The notes below the pieces were generated by a model. That model saw only the letters and a program-made list of their open reading frames with translations. It did not search any database and was not told the origin of the DNA. A DNA stretch of 64,000 nt from Pseudomonas sp. ZH-FAD (GTDB lineage: Bacteria; Pseudomonadota; Gammaproteobacteria; Pseudomonadales; Pseudomonadaceae): positions 1 to 64,000 of the forward strand of contig NZ_PGLR01000021.1 in assembly GCF_002803095.1 (NCBI RefSeq). Reading direction: 5' to 3'. Of the stretch, positions 35,650 through 49,065 are shown piece after piece. A program made the translations under genes and the position numbers. Numbering within the stretch: position 1 is the stretch's first letter; each line of letters begins with the position of its first letter.

Positions 35650-36054
35650 TCAGCTAGGCGTTGTGCCGATCAGCCGAGAGTCGGCCAGCGCTGCGCTGCG
35701 ATGAACGGTGGCGGCCTGGTATTCGGGGTCCGCGAGCATGCTCAAAAAGGCTGCTGACGAGGGATAGCGCACCAGCAGAAGCAGATCCCACTGCTCTTCC
35801 TTCGGTGCGATCAAAGCCAGGTGGACGTCTGCCATCACCTGCACCTCACCACCCACTTCACGGACCTTGCTCAGTGCGGTGCGGCTGTAGCGCGCATAGG
35901 CTTCGCGCCCGCTGCAGGACGCATGGGGGCTGCCTGCGCCGTACGCAGCTTGGCTGTTGAAGCGCAGCAGATTGAGCATCAGGATCGGTGTATCACTGGG
36001 CATGCGCTCGGCGAACGCCAGCAGATCCTCGCGGGCAGGGTCGATGCTCGGCAT
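35650..36054 (-). CDS. DUF1330-type small protein
   Basis: This 134-residue soluble protein belongs to the dimeric alpha-beta-barrel DUF1330 type. ILMLNLLRFNSQAAYG and WDLLLLVRYPSSAAFLSMLA followed by ADPEYQAATVHRSAALADSR are the usual core. I chose the ATG at 36054 because GAGGAACG lies upstream; the longer frame to 36111 lacks support. No catalytic function is established for this family. It is convergent with ampDh2, with only 3 bp between their stops. Confidence 0.82.
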   Translation of the reverse strand: MPSIDPAREDLLAFAERMPSDTPILMLNLLRFNSQAAYGAGSPHASCSGREAYARYSRTALSKVREVGGEVQVMADVHLALIAPKEEQWDLLLLVRYPSSAAFLSMLADPEYQAATVHRSAALADSRLIGTTPS

Positions 36055-36187
36055 ATACGTTCCTCGGCTGGCGTTTTTCCTGAGCCTCTCGCCTGAAACC
36101 GTGTACGGCAAGTGCTATCGATCCGCCTGATAGCCGATCATCTACTCAGCATGGTGCTGCGCTACGGTTGCTGTACCGGCAGGTCGA

Positions 36188-36853
36188 TCAGCGTGGGCCA
36201 GGTTGGAAATCACGCGCATCACGCGCCCAGACATCCAGCACCGGTTTGAGATCTTCCAGGGTCAGTTGCGTGCTGCTGTTCTCCAGCGTCAGGCCGTGCC
36301 CCTTGCGCACCACGCGCAGCACCGGTTCGCTGGTGCGGGCATCGAGGCCCTCCAGCTCGATGAAGATGGCGCTGTCGCGGTCACGGGTGCCTGCGGCTGT
36401 GGTCGCTGCCGCCAGCACCAGGGCGACAGGAATCACCTCATAGGCCTTGAGCCCTTCGGTGGAAACCGTCACGCCAGTGATCGCGCTGCGCAGCACCAGG
36501 CTGTCCATGGTCGGTTCGTTGACCACCGTCATGCGTCCCTGCAACTCACGGATCAACGCCTGATGCAGGTAATCACGGACACTTTCCAGCGTTTGCGCGC
36601 TGACCTGATCGCTGGGAACTGGCTCTGGATAGAAGGTCGGCTTCTCCACATACACCGCCGTGTAGCGCTCGCTCCTGAACTGCGGCGAAATCCAGCGCAG
36701 CACAGGTGCGCCAGTGGCTGAAGTGGCTGGCTGGAGCTGGGAATAGTCGGCGAGGTAGCCGGAGAACTGTGTGGGTTTGGTGGTCTGGCTGGCGCAGCCG
36801 CTGAGCAGCAGCGCAGTGAGTAGAGCCAGGCAAAGCGGGTTGGCGTAACGCAT
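36188..36853 (-). CDS. DUF3313-type outer-membrane or periplasmic lipoprotein
   Basis: The 221-residue precursor has a lipoprotein signal (LCLALLTALLLSGCAS). The mature part begins with FSGYLADYSQLQP and continues with a mixed alpha-beta domain, the form of DUF3313 proteins. I chose the ATG at 36853 (GGAGAG upstream) over 36883. The intergenic DNA between it and the receiver gene is short. Function is unknown. Confidence 0.82.
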   Translation of the reverse strand: MRYANPLCLALLTALLLSGCASQTTKPTQFSGYLADYSQLQPATSATGAPVLRWISPQFRSERYTAVYVEKPTFYPEPVPSDQVSAQTLESVRDYLHQALIRELQGRMTVVNEPTMDSLVLRSAITGVTVSTEGLKAYEVIPVALVLAAATTAAGTRDRDSAIFIELEGLDARTSEPVLRVVRKGHGLTLENSSTQLTLEDLKPVLDVWARDARDFQPGPR

Positions 36854-36903
36854 CGGCGGACTCTCCTGTCCAGGGACCTGCAATCAGCCTAGATGCCGCT
36901 TCG

Positions 36904-37296
36904 TCAGCCCGCCAGTTCGCTCAATCGTTGAGCAAGAAGCTTGAAGTCATAGGGTTTTACGATGCTCTCGGTGGCTGCCGCGCTGTCGCGGGCGCGCACC
37001 TCTTCGAGCAGTTCGCGTTCGTAATAGCCGCTGGCGAACAGCACCGGCAGGGTCGGTCGCAACTGGCGCGCGGCTTCCACCAGTTCGCGTCCGTCCATCC
37101 CGGGCAGACCGATGTCGCTCATCAGCAGATCGAAGTGCTGTTCGCTGCGCAGCCGTTCCAGGGCGCTGTGCCCGTCGCGCAGGGCAAGGACGCGATAGCC
37201 GAACTCCCCGAGGACTTCAGCGGTGAGTTGGCGTACGACATCGTCATCCTCGACCAGCAGGATGGTCTTGGTACTGGCGCAGTCGATTTCGGTCAT
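36904..37296 (-). CDS. Single-domain response regulator (receiver only)
   Basis: This 130-residue protein is a stand-alone receiver. The acidic pair is EDDD at residues 16-19, the phosphorylated Asp61 lies in DLLMSDIGLPGMDG, and the conserved Lys is in IVKPYD. There is no output domain, so it probably acts through protein contact or as a phosphate shuttle. I chose the ATG at 37296 with AGAGAG upstream. It is divergent from the large hybrid kinase gene 120 bp away, which is its likely partner. That link is inference. Confidence 0.87.
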   Translation of the reverse strand: MTEIDCASTKTILLVEDDDVVRQLTAEVLGEFGYRVLALRDGHSALERLRSEQHFDLLMSDIGLPGMDGRELVEAARQLRPTLPVLFASGYYERELLEEVRARDSAAATESIVKPYDFKLLAQRLSELAG

Positions 37297-37415
37297 GGGG
37301 CTCTCTGTTTCAGCGCGCAGAATGCGCGAATGTTTGGCAAACTTCGGAATCGGTACGCGGTCAGTGTGCCATACGCCTTCCCCGGACAGATAAGAACAAG
37401 CGAGACAATCATCGA

Positions 37416-40921
<3,506 letters not shown>

Positions 40922-40922
<1 letters not shown>

Positions 40923-41731
40923 TGCCTGACGAAATCGAGCTGCGCCTGCTGATCGAGGCGATCTACCTGCGCTACAGCTACGACTTTCGTGACTACTCGA
41001 AAGCCTCGCTCAAGCGCCGCGTGCGTCAGGCGCAGACTCAGCTGGATTGCCCGACCATCTCGGCGTTGCAGGCGCGTATCCTGCACGAGCCGCAGGCGTT
41101 CATGCAGCTGCTGCAGTACCTCACCATCCCGGTCAGCGAGATGTTCCGCGACCCCGAATACTTCCTCGCCCTGCGCGAGCAGGTGGTGCCGCTGCTGCAC
41201 ACCTATCCCTCGCTGAAGGTCTGGGTGGCTGGCTGCAGCACGGGCGAAGAGGTGTATTCCCTGGCTATTCTGCTGCACGAGGAAGGCCTGCTGGAACGCA
41301 CCATGATCTACGCCACCGACATCAATCCGCACTCGCTGGAGAAGGCCGAGCAGGGCATCTTCGCCCTCGACAACCTGCGCACTTACACCCAGAACTACCA
41401 GCTGTCCGGCGGCAAGCGGGCGTTCTCCGACTACTACTCGGCGGCCTACGATCGGGTGCTGTTCGACAAGTCGTTGCGCGCCAACGTGACTTTCGCCGAT
41501 CACAGCCTGGCCACCGACAGCGTGTTCGCCGAAACCCATCTGGTGTCGTGCCGCAACGTGCTGATCTATTTCAACCGCGACCTGCAGGACCGTGCACTGG
41601 GCCTGTTCCACGACTCCCTTTGCCACCGCGGTTTTCTCGGTCTGGGCAGCAAGGAAAGTCTGGATTTCTCTGCCTATGCCCGGCAGTTCGAAGCGGTGTC
41701 GCGGCCCGAGCGGATTTTCCGCAAGCGATGA
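40922..41731 (+). CDS. cheR: CheR-type protein-glutamate methyltransferase
   Basis: The 269-residue enzyme transfers methyl groups from S-adenosylmethionine to glutamates. The N-terminal helical domain is followed by the SAM-binding motif VWVAGCSTGEEVYSLAILL, then YATDINPHSLEKAEQGIF, and VSCRNVLIYFNRDLQ with the family Asn. The ATG overlaps the stop of the kinase gene (TGATG). There is no TPR extension. With no chemoreceptor nearby, its substrate is unclear; the kinase coiled coil, which is rich in Gln and Glu as chemoreceptors are, is a candidate. Confidence 0.92.
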
Positions 41732-42339
41732 GCAGCCAACGGATCAACCTCCGCGGCCAGGTGCGGGCGCCGCTGCAGGCCCTGCTGATTGGCGCCTCGG
41801 CCGGTGGTGTCGAGGCGCTGTTGAGCCTGCTCGAAGACCTGCCGCCGGACTACCGGTTGCCGGTGGTCTGCCTGCTGCATCAGCCCGATCGCAGCGACAG
41901 TCTGCTGGCCGATCTGCTGCAGCGCCGCCTGAAGCTGCCTGCCAAGGAAGCCGAGGACAAGGAGTACCTCAGTGGCGGCGTGGTCTACGTGGCGCCCGCG
42001 GGTTACCACCTGTCCATCGAAACCGATCGTAGCTTCTCCCTCAGTCGTGAGGAGCCGCGGCATTTCTCCCGGCCATCGATCGATATTCTTTTCGAGTCCG
42101 CTGCCGACGCCTATGGCGAGCAGCTGGCTGCCGCGCTGCTCACCGGCGCCAACGAGGATGGTGCGGCTGGTCTGCTGGCGATCAAACAGGCTGGCGGCCT
42201 GACGCTGGTGCAGGAGCCGGCCGACGCGCAGGTGCCCACCATGCCGAATGCCGCGCTGGCCCTGCTGAAACCGGATTTTCTCCTGTCTATCAATGCCATG
42301 CGCCTGCTGCTGGCTGAACTGGATGCCCTGCCATGCTGA
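41728..42339 (+). CDS. cheB: CheB-type methylesterase domain protein without receiver
   Basis: This 203-residue protein is a bare CheB_methylest domain. The catalytic triad is visible: Ser24 in IGASAGGVEAL, His51 in CLLHQPDRS and Asp144 in TGANEDGAAG. The receiver domain that normally regulates CheB is absent, so activity must be controlled otherwise, perhaps by the partner kinases. It overlaps cheR by four bases and the next gene by seven, so all four signalling genes are coupled. Confidence 0.92.
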   Translation: MSSQRINLRGQVRAPLQALLIGASAGGVEALLSLLEDLPPDYRLPVVCLLHQPDRSDSLLADLLQRRLKLPAKEAEDKEYLSGGVVYVAPAGYHLSIETDRSFSLSREEPRHFSRPSIDILFESAADAYGEQLAAALLTGANEDGAAGLLAIKQAGGLTLVQEPADAQVPTMPNAALALLKPDFLLSINAMRLLLAELDALPC

Positions 42340-43520
42340 GGAAGATTGAAGCCAAGGTATTGATCGTCGACGACCTGCCGGAAAACCTGCTGGCGTTGCG
42401 TTCGTTGATCCAGAGCGAGGACCGCACCGTGTTCCAGGCCAGCAGCGCCGACGAGGCGCTGTCGCTGCTGCTCGAGCACGAGTTCGCCCTGGCCATTCTC
42501 GACGTCAAGATGCCGGGCATGAACGGCTTCGAACTGGCCGAGCTGATGCGCGGCACGGAGAAGACCAAGCATATCCCGATCATCTTCGTCAGCGCGGTCG
42601 GCCGCGACATGGACTACGCCTTCCGCGGCTACGAGAGCGGTGCGGTGGACTTCCTGCACAAGCCGCTGTCGCCCTTCGAGGTGCGCAGCAAGGTGGCGAT
42701 GTTCGTCGAGCTGTACCGCCATCGCAAGGCGTTGAGCATGCAACTGGAGGTGGTCGAGGCGGCGCGTCGTGAGCAGGAGGCACTGCTCGCCGAGCTGCGC
42801 GAGACTCAGGGCGAGTTGCAGAAAGCGGTGCAGATGCGCGACGTGTTCATGTCCATCGCCTCGCACGAGCTGCGCACGCCACTCAACGGTCTGATCCTCG
42901 ACGTGCAACTGCGCCGGTTGCGCCTGGAGCAGGGGCGCATGGACGCCTTCACCCCGGAAAAGCTGCAGGAGATGGTCAGCCGCGACGAGCGGCAGATCCG
43001 TAGCCTGAGCCGCCTGATCGACGACATGCTGGATGTTTCGCGCATTCGCACCGGCAAGCTTTCCGTGCGTCCAGAACCCGGCGACCTCGGCGTGCTGGCT
43101 GGTAACGTGGTGGAGAGCCTGGCCGCGCAGTTCACCAATACCGGCAGCCATATCGAGTTGCACGTCGAGGGTCCGGCGCCGGTGATGATGGACGAGTTCC
43201 GCATCGAGCAGGTGTTGGCCAACCTGCTGACCAATGCCCTGCGCTACGGTGATGGTAAACCCGTGTCGGTGCGTGTGCGGGTGGTAGACGATATGGCCCG
43301 CGCCGAGGTGCGTGACCAGGGCCTGGGCATCTCCGAGGCCGATCAGCGGCGGGTATTCGAGCAGTTCGAGCGCGTCTCCGGAACCAGCGTCGCGCAGGGG
43401 CTTGGGCTCGGCTTGTTCATCAGCGAGCAGATCGTCCAGGCCCATGGCGGTCGCATCGAGCTCAGCAGCCGTCTCGGCGAAGGTTCCTGTTTCAGCATCC
43501 TGCTGCCATTACGCAGCTGA
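42333..43520 (+). CDS. Receiver-histidine kinase protein (REC-HisKA-HATPase)
   Basis: This 395-residue soluble protein starts with a receiver (phosphorylated Asp57 in LAILDVKMPGMNG, Lys in FLHKPLSP), followed by a short coiled coil and a kinase with His178 in SIASHELRTPLN and ATP-binding DQGLGISEADQ and GLGLGLFISEQI. It looks like the second stage of a phosphorelay in which the hybrid kinase phosphorylates its receiver. It ends the four-gene coupled operon. TGCA palindromes begin two bases after its stop. Confidence 0.92.
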   Translation: MLRKIEAKVLIVDDLPENLLALRSLIQSEDRTVFQASSADEALSLLLEHEFALAILDVKMPGMNGFELAELMRGTEKTKHIPIIFVSAVGRDMDYAFRGYESGAVDFLHKPLSPFEVRSKVAMFVELYRHRKALSMQLEVVEAARREQEALLAELRETQGELQKAVQMRDVFMSIASHELRTPLNGLILDVQLRRLRLEQGRMDAFTPEKLQEMVSRDERQIRSLSRLIDDMLDVSRIRTGKLSVRPEPGDLGVLAGNVVESLAAQFTNTGSHIELHVEGPAPVMMDEFRIEQVLANLLTNALRYGDGKPVSVRVRVVDDMARAEVRDQGLGISEADQRRVFEQFERVSGTSVAQGLGLGLFISEQIVQAHGGRIELSSRLGEGSCFSILLPLRS

Positions 43521-43521
43521 T

Positions 43522-43566
43522 CGTGCAAATTGCACGTGTCGTAATTCATGCATCTTGCAAAGTGCA
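43522..43566 (+). promoter_or_regulatory. Cluster of TGCA-N3-TGCA sites upstream of the small exported protein gene
   Basis: The perfect palindrome CGTGCAAATTGCACG (43522-43536) is followed by TGCATCTTGCA (43549) and TGCAAAGTGCA (43556), which overlap. The first core begins 109 bp before the sigma-54 -24 box at 43633. A perfect match to the IHF consensus (TAA-GCTA-TTGATT) lies at 43592-43604, between sites and promoter. Confidence 0.65.
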
Positions 43567-43632
43567 TGGAAGAAGGTGTCGATTTTAATTTTAAGCTATT
43601 GATTTATAAGGATATTTTAGAGTAATTGATGT

Positions 43633-43647
43633 TGGCATGAGCGCTGC
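43633..43647 (+). promoter_or_regulatory. Sigma-54 promoter of the small exported protein gene
   Basis: TGGCAT, 5 bp, CTGC. The essential GG and GC are 10 bp apart; two other positions differ from consensus. It lies about 50 bp before the start codon at 43697 and behind an IHF site and paired palindromes. Confidence 0.7.
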
Positions 43648-43696
43648 AGAACCAGTCATGTAAGCCCCCCGACTGACCTGCTGATGGAGAAGCGTC

Positions 43697-44008
43697 ATGA
43701 ACATCGTCCGAGTGAGCCTGTTTTGCGTAGCTGCACTGCTGGTCAACGGGGCTTACGCCAAAGATTTCAGTGGTTCGGCCGGAGCCGTTGCGAAAACGGC
43801 CGAGTTCACCCTTTCCAACTCGCCGGTGTGGCAATCGCGTGCCGCTGTACAGCAGGAAGGCTCCGCCGAACTGCGTACTCAGCCCACCCGCGCTGTCGGT
43901 GCCATCGGTGACGATGCGCAGTGGCTGCGCATTTCCAACGAGGGCGACACCGATACCGCAAACCGTGAGCCACGCCCTGCCAACAGCACCCCGCGCTGGG
44001 TGTTCTGA
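43697..44008 (+). CDS. Small exported protein of unknown function
   Basis: This 103-residue protein has a signal peptide (VSLFCVAALLVNGAYA, cleavage about residue 21). The mature part is short, polar and without cysteines, and includes KTAEFTLSNSPVWQSR and ends NREPRPANSTPRWVF. I recognise no family. It has GGAGAAG upstream of its ATG and is preceded by a sigma-54 promoter. The small membrane protein gene 18 bp downstream is probably co-transcribed and the unit is closed by a terminator. Confidence 0.72.
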   Translation: MNIVRVSLFCVAALLVNGAYAKDFSGSAGAVAKTAEFTLSNSPVWQSRAAVQQEGSAELRTQPTRAVGAIGDDAQWLRISNEGDTDTANREPRPANSTPRWVF

Positions 44009-44026
44009 CCGACAAGGAGTCCTGCC

Positions 44027-44212
44027 ATGTCCAGAAGTGCCGTCCTGTTGTTGATCATGACCCTGTCGAGCCTGGCCGTGTTGTGGCTGAGCCCCGCTCT
44101 GGACGAGGGTATCGCCCTGCTGCTCAAGGGTGGCAGCGTCGTCCTTGGTGCGGGCTTTCTGGTCGCGCTGATGGCCGGGCGTCGGATCAAGTTCGATCCG
44201 GTGCTGCGCTGA
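44027..44212 (+). CDS. Small membrane protein of unknown function
   Basis: The 61-residue protein consists of two hydrophobic segments (AVLLLIMTLSSLAVLWLSP and ALLLKGGSVVLGAGFLVALM) and a basic C-terminus, GRRIKFDPVLR. A good ribosome site (AAGGAG) precedes its ATG. It shares the sigma-54-driven transcript with the exported protein gene. I recognise no family. Confidence 0.7.
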   Translation: MSRSAVLLLIMTLSSLAVLWLSPALDEGIALLLKGGSVVLGAGFLVALMAGRRIKFDPVLR

Positions 44213-44238
44213 AGCTGATCCCGCGCCAAGGAAACAAG

Positions 44239-44268
44239 AAAACGCCACGAAGACCGTGGCGTTTTTTT
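44239..44268 (+). terminator. Bidirectional-looking terminator between the small-protein unit and kinB
   Basis: AAAACGCCACG and CGTGGCGTTTT form an 11-bp perfect stem around five bases, with T7 on the plus strand and a matching A/T end on the other strand, so it may also end the kinB transcript. Confidence 0.88.
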
Positions 44269-44306
44269 ATTGCGCGTGAATAGGCCAGTACCCCCAGTCG
44301 TCTACC

Positions 44307-46103
44307 TCAGACCGGCAAGCTGAAATAGAAGTTGGCGCCTTCGCCCGGGCGCGAATGAACCCTCAGCTGGCCGCCGTGCAACTGCACGATCTCCCTTGCC
44401 AGCGCCAGGCCGAGGCCGACGCCACCCTTGCGCCTGCCGACCTGAACGAAGGGTTCGAAGATCCGCGCCTGTTGTTCGAAGGGGATCCCTTCGCCTTCGT
44501 CCTGCACGCTGACGATCACCTGTTCGCCCTGGCGGCGCGCCTGTAGACGTATCGTGTCACCCGGGTTGCTGTAGCGCAGGGCGTTGTCGGTCAGGTTATC
44601 GAGTAGTCGCTGCAACTGCGCGGCATCGAGCTCAAGCTGCGGCAGGGGCTCGTGGACCTCGCAGAGCACCGTCACCTCGCGTTCCGCGGCTCTCTCGGTA
44701 AAACGTTGAGACAGCTGTTGGATCATTTCGCCTAGGTCGCAGGGGCGGCGCTGCAGGGTTTGCACGCCATTCTGGTAGCGCGAGAAGTTGAGCAGGTCGT
44801 CGATCAACTGCACCAGGCGGTGCATCTCCTCGTCGACGGTGCGTATCAGTTCCCGCTCGCGTCCGCCTGGCGGCAGTGAGAGACGTTCGCGTAGCAGGCT
44901 GAAAGCCATATGAATACCGGTGATCGGTGTGCGCAGTTCGTGGGAGGCGCGCAGGATGAACTCGCTGCGCACCCGGTCGAAGGCACGTTGCTTGGTGACG
45001 TCACGCAGCACCATCACCGCCCCCGCGCTACCGCCCTCGCGCACCTGTACCGGGGTCAGAGCCCAGGCCAGTAGTCGGGTCTCGCCGTCGCGTTCGATCT
45101 GCAGGTCGGCCGGCGGCTCCTGCAGCAGTTCGCCTGCCAGCACCCGGCGCAGTGCTTCGTCCACCGCATGCTCGGGCAACAGCGGGCCGATGGGCTGGCC
45201 CACGATTTCGGCCGACCAGGACAGCTGGCGCAGCGCCACCGGATTGGCGTGTTCGATGCTGCCCTGGGTGTCGAGAATGACCAGGCCATCATCGATGCTG
45301 TCGAGCACTGCCTTCAGACGGCCCTCGCTGCTGAGCAACTGGTTGAGGTTGCTCGAATGGTATTCGCGCAGCGCCTCGGTCATCAGGCCGAAGCGGCGGC
45401 TCAGCACGGCCAGTTCGAGCACCGGCGATACCGGCAGCACCACGTCGTACTTGCCCTGGCCGATCTGGTCGGCGGCTCGTGCCAGCATGTCGATCGGGGC
45501 GCCGAAGCGGCGGGCGATGCCGTGGGCAGTGAGTACACCGATCGCCAGTACCGCGAGGCCGATGAGCACCAGCAGCCCGGCGATCAGTTGAGAGCGCTCG
45601 GCTGCTTTGCTCTCGGCCGAGATGACCCAGTCGACGACCTGGTCCTGCTGTTCCAGCAGATGGTTGCGCAGACGCTGGAAGGCCTCGGTGAAGGGTTTGT
45701 GAGCACCCAGGTTATGGGGTGTCTGGCCGTCCGCCATCGCGCTACTGGCAGCCTGTTCCATCTCGTCGTAAAGCGCTGCCGCTTGCTCCAGTCCGCTGGC
45801 GTAGTCTTTGCCGAGGTTGGCCCTCAGGCCTTCGTCGAAGGTGGCACGGAACGACTGGCGGATGGCTTCGAGGCGCTGTGCATCGGGCTGCTGATCGATC
45901 AGCACGATCAGTTCGTCGCCCAGGTGCTGGCGCAGCTTCTGGCCGATCTGTACGGCGTCGAAGCCGCGCTGGATCAGGTCGCTCTGGCTGCGCGCCATCT
46001 GTGTGACGCTGAACAGGCCGAGCAGCAGGCCCAGCAGTGCAACGGTGATCAGCGCGGAGATGCTAAGGAACAGTCGCGTGCGAAGCTTCATCGACAGCTT
46101 CAT
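44307..46103 (-). CDS. kinB: Sensor histidine kinase KinB
   Basis: This 598-residue inner-membrane kinase has two helices (about 7-33 and 168-190) flanking a periplasmic sensor domain, then HAMP, a PAS domain (VLDSIDDGLVILDTQG) and the kinase core with His388 in LRASHELRTPITG and ATP boxes DEGEGIPFEQQ and GVGLGLALAREI. Size, domain order and position immediately after algB match KinB, which in P. aeruginosa phosphorylates AlgB and affects alginate production and virulence. I chose the ATG at 46103, 13 bp after the algB stop; the longer open frame overlaps algB. Confidence 0.93.
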   Translation of the reverse strand: MKLSMKLRTRLFLSISALITVALLGLLLGLFSVTQMARSQSDLIQRGFDAVQIGQKLRQHLGDELIVLIDQQPDAQRLEAIRQSFRATFDEGLRANLGKDYASGLEQAAALYDEMEQAASSAMADGQTPHNLGAHKPFTEAFQRLRNHLLEQQDQVVDWVISAESKAAERSQLIAGLLVLIGLAVLAIGVLTAHGIARRFGAPIDMLARAADQIGQGKYDVVLPVSPVLELAVLSRRFGLMTEALREYHSSNLNQLLSSEGRLKAVLDSIDDGLVILDTQGSIEHANPVALRQLSWSAEIVGQPIGPLLPEHAVDEALRRVLAGELLQEPPADLQIERDGETRLLAWALTPVQVREGGSAGAVMVLRDVTKQRAFDRVRSEFILRASHELRTPITGIHMAFSLLRERLSLPPGGRERELIRTVDEEMHRLVQLIDDLLNFSRYQNGVQTLQRRPCDLGEMIQQLSQRFTERAAEREVTVLCEVHEPLPQLELDAAQLQRLLDNLTDNALRYSNPGDTIRLQARRQGEQVIVSVQDEGEGIPFEQQARIFEPFVQVGRRKGGVGLGLALAREIVQLHGGQLRVHSRPGEGANFYFSLPV

Positions 46104-46116
46104 GGAAATCCCGTGG

Positions 46117-47469
<1,353 letters not shown>

Positions 47470-47518
47470 GTATGTGCTCCATCTGACGGGTCAATGCAGC
47501 TTAGTCAGGTAAAAACCA

Positions 47519-47560
47519 TGCAAGTTGCACGGCTCGACTGTGCCGATACTGCACCCTGCA
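47519..47560 (+). promoter_or_regulatory. Two TGCA-N3-TGCA sites between algB and the BON-domain gene
   Basis: TGCAAGTTGCA begins at 47519 and TGCACCCTGCA at 47550, 31 bp or three helical turns apart. The first lies 108 bp before the sigma-54 -24 box at 47627, almost the same spacing as at the 43.5-kb locus. They could also serve algB autoregulation. Confidence 0.65.
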
Positions 47561-47626
47561 TGCAGGCAGGGTGCCTTTATTGTTGATAAGAGTTTGTTTT
47601 AAAAGGAAATTCTATTTTCTGCTGGC

Positions 47627-47641
47627 TGGCACGGGGCTTGC
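47627..47641 (+). promoter_or_regulatory. Sigma-54 promoter of the BON-domain gene
   Basis: TGGCAC, 5 bp, TTGC: full consensus match. Start of transcription is expected near 47653, 27 bp before the ATG at 47680. Confidence 0.85.
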
Positions 47642-47679
47642 GATATTGCCTGTATCGTCTCACGAACAGGAGTGAACTC

Positions 47680-48510
47680 ATGCCCCCGTTCAAGCCTTTG
47701 TTACTGGCCGCCAGCACCGCGCTGATGATCGGCCTGACGCCTGTGGCCAGCCACGCTGCCGAAGGTCAGTTATCTGCACAGCTGGATGCGGCCCGCCAGG
47801 AAGGTTCGATCTGGACAGCCTTCGCCCTCAACCGGCATCTCAACCCTTTCAAGCTCGATATCGACGTTGAGGATGGCGCGGCCACCCTCAACGGCAAGGT
47901 CGAGAACGATGTTCAGAAAGAGCTGGCCGAGCAGGTGGCGCTGAGCATAGATGGCATCGATTCGGTGGACAATCGCATCGAGGTCAGCGGTGACGCGGTC
48001 GAGGGCGATGCGCCGAGCATGGTGCAGCGTCTGGAGGACGCCAGCCTCGCCGCCACGGTGAAATCCAAGTTGCTGTGGAACAGCAACACCCGCGGCCTGG
48101 ACATCCAGGTCAAGAGCGAAACCGGCAACATCACCCTCAGTGGCCATGCGCAGACGCCGGCGGCCAAGGAGTTGGCAGGCCAGCTGGCAGCCAATACCGA
48201 TGGCGTGCGCGAAGTGTTCAACCACCTCAGCATCAGCACTGCCGATAGCAGTAGCAGCGAAGTGCAAACCACACTCGACGAAGCGCGCGAGAACATCAGT
48301 GACAGCTGGATCACCAGCAAGGTCAAGGCCAGCTTCCTCTACAGCCGCAACCTGGATGCCATGAACATTGCGGTGAACACCGACGACGGCCTGGTCAGCC
48401 TGCGCGGCAGCGTGCTGAGCAGTGCTGAGAAGCGCCTGGCGGTCGAGATCGCCCGCAACATTCGCGGTGTGCGTGGTGTCGATGCCGACGCCTTGCGCAT
48501 CAGCAGCTGA
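47680..48510 (+). CDS. Periplasmic protein with three BON domains (OsmY-like)
   Basis: The 276-residue precursor has a signal peptide (LLLAASTALMIGLTPVASHA). Three BON domains follow, each seen as a short strand-turn phrase: LDIDVEDGAATLNGKVEN, IQVKSETGNITLSGHAQT and IAVNTDDGLVSLRGSVLS. BON domains bind phospholipid or stabilise the envelope, as OsmY does under osmotic stress. The ATG at 47680 has CAGGAG upstream. It is driven by a sigma-54 promoter next to algB. A link to envelope stress is inference. Confidence 0.88.
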   Translation: MPPFKPLLLAASTALMIGLTPVASHAAEGQLSAQLDAARQEGSIWTAFALNRHLNPFKLDIDVEDGAATLNGKVENDVQKELAEQVALSIDGIDSVDNRIEVSGDAVEGDAPSMVQRLEDASLAATVKSKLLWNSNTRGLDIQVKSETGNITLSGHAQTPAAKELAGQLAANTDGVREVFNHLSISTADSSSSEVQTTLDEARENISDSWITSKVKASFLYSRNLDAMNIAVNTDDGLVSLRGSVLSSAEKRLAVEIARNIRGVRGVDADALRISS

Positions 48511-48577
48511 AACTCAAGCAATCCCGGCCACTGGAATGGCCATCAACCCGCAAGTCCCATCGCCAAGGAGTGAATCC

Positions 48578-49012
48578 ATGAGCAGCAAGACCGCACAACT
48601 CAATGAACTGATCGAAATTACCCGTGACGGCAAGCGCTTCTATGAGCATGCCCACGAAGAGGTCAAGGACATCCGCCTGCAGGCGCTGTTCCGCGACATG
48701 GTGCGCGCCAAGACCGAAGTGATCGACGCCCTGAGCGTCAAGGTCGCGGCCAACCAGAGTGAGCCGGCGTCTGGCGGCACCATGCTGGGCAAACTGCGCC
48801 AGTTCTACGCCGACACCCGCGCGACCCTGGCCAAGGATGAGGACGCCACCTACGTCGCGCAGCTGGAGGAAGCGGAAGACCGCATTTTGCATGCCTTCGA
48901 AGATGCGCTGGAAAGTGCGGACAATGATGTTCGCGTGCTGCTGGCCGTGGAGATGCCCAAGGTGCGGGCTTGCCACGACCGTATGCGGGCGCTGAAGCAG
49001 AACATGCAGTAA
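48578..49012 (+). CDS. DUF2383-type four-helix (ferritin-like) protein
   Basis: This 144-residue soluble protein is helical throughout, with TAQLNELIEITRDGKRFYEH at the start and LHAFEDALESADNDVRVLLA near the end. This fits the PA2169/DUF2383 four-helix-bundle group, in which the metal-binding residues are not well conserved. The ATG at 48578 has AAGGAG upstream and follows the BON gene by 67 bp, so it probably shares the sigma-54 transcript. Function is unknown; stress protection is a common guess for the family. Confidence 0.82.
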   Translation: MSSKTAQLNELIEITRDGKRFYEHAHEEVKDIRLQALFRDMVRAKTEVIDALSVKVAANQSEPASGGTMLGKLRQFYADTRATLAKDEDATYVAQLEEAEDRILHAFEDALESADNDVRVLLAVEMPKVRACHDRMRALKQNMQ

Positions 49013-49031
49013 TCACTGCGGCGCTGTTACG

Positions 49032-49065
49032 AGCCCCTGCACGCACTGCGTGTGGGGGCTTTTTA
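49032..49065 (+). terminator. Terminator after the BON-DUF2383 unit
   Basis: AGCCCCTGCACGCA pairs imperfectly with TGCGTGTGGGGGCT and is followed by T5. Confidence 0.82.

Noticed and set aside
47551..47574. GCACCCTGC and GCAGGGTGC hairpin as a terminator
   Set aside because: It lies between divergent genes, so nothing arriving from either side needs termination; only a weak CTTTATTG follows. It overlaps a TGCA-N3-TGCA site and is better read as regulatory.
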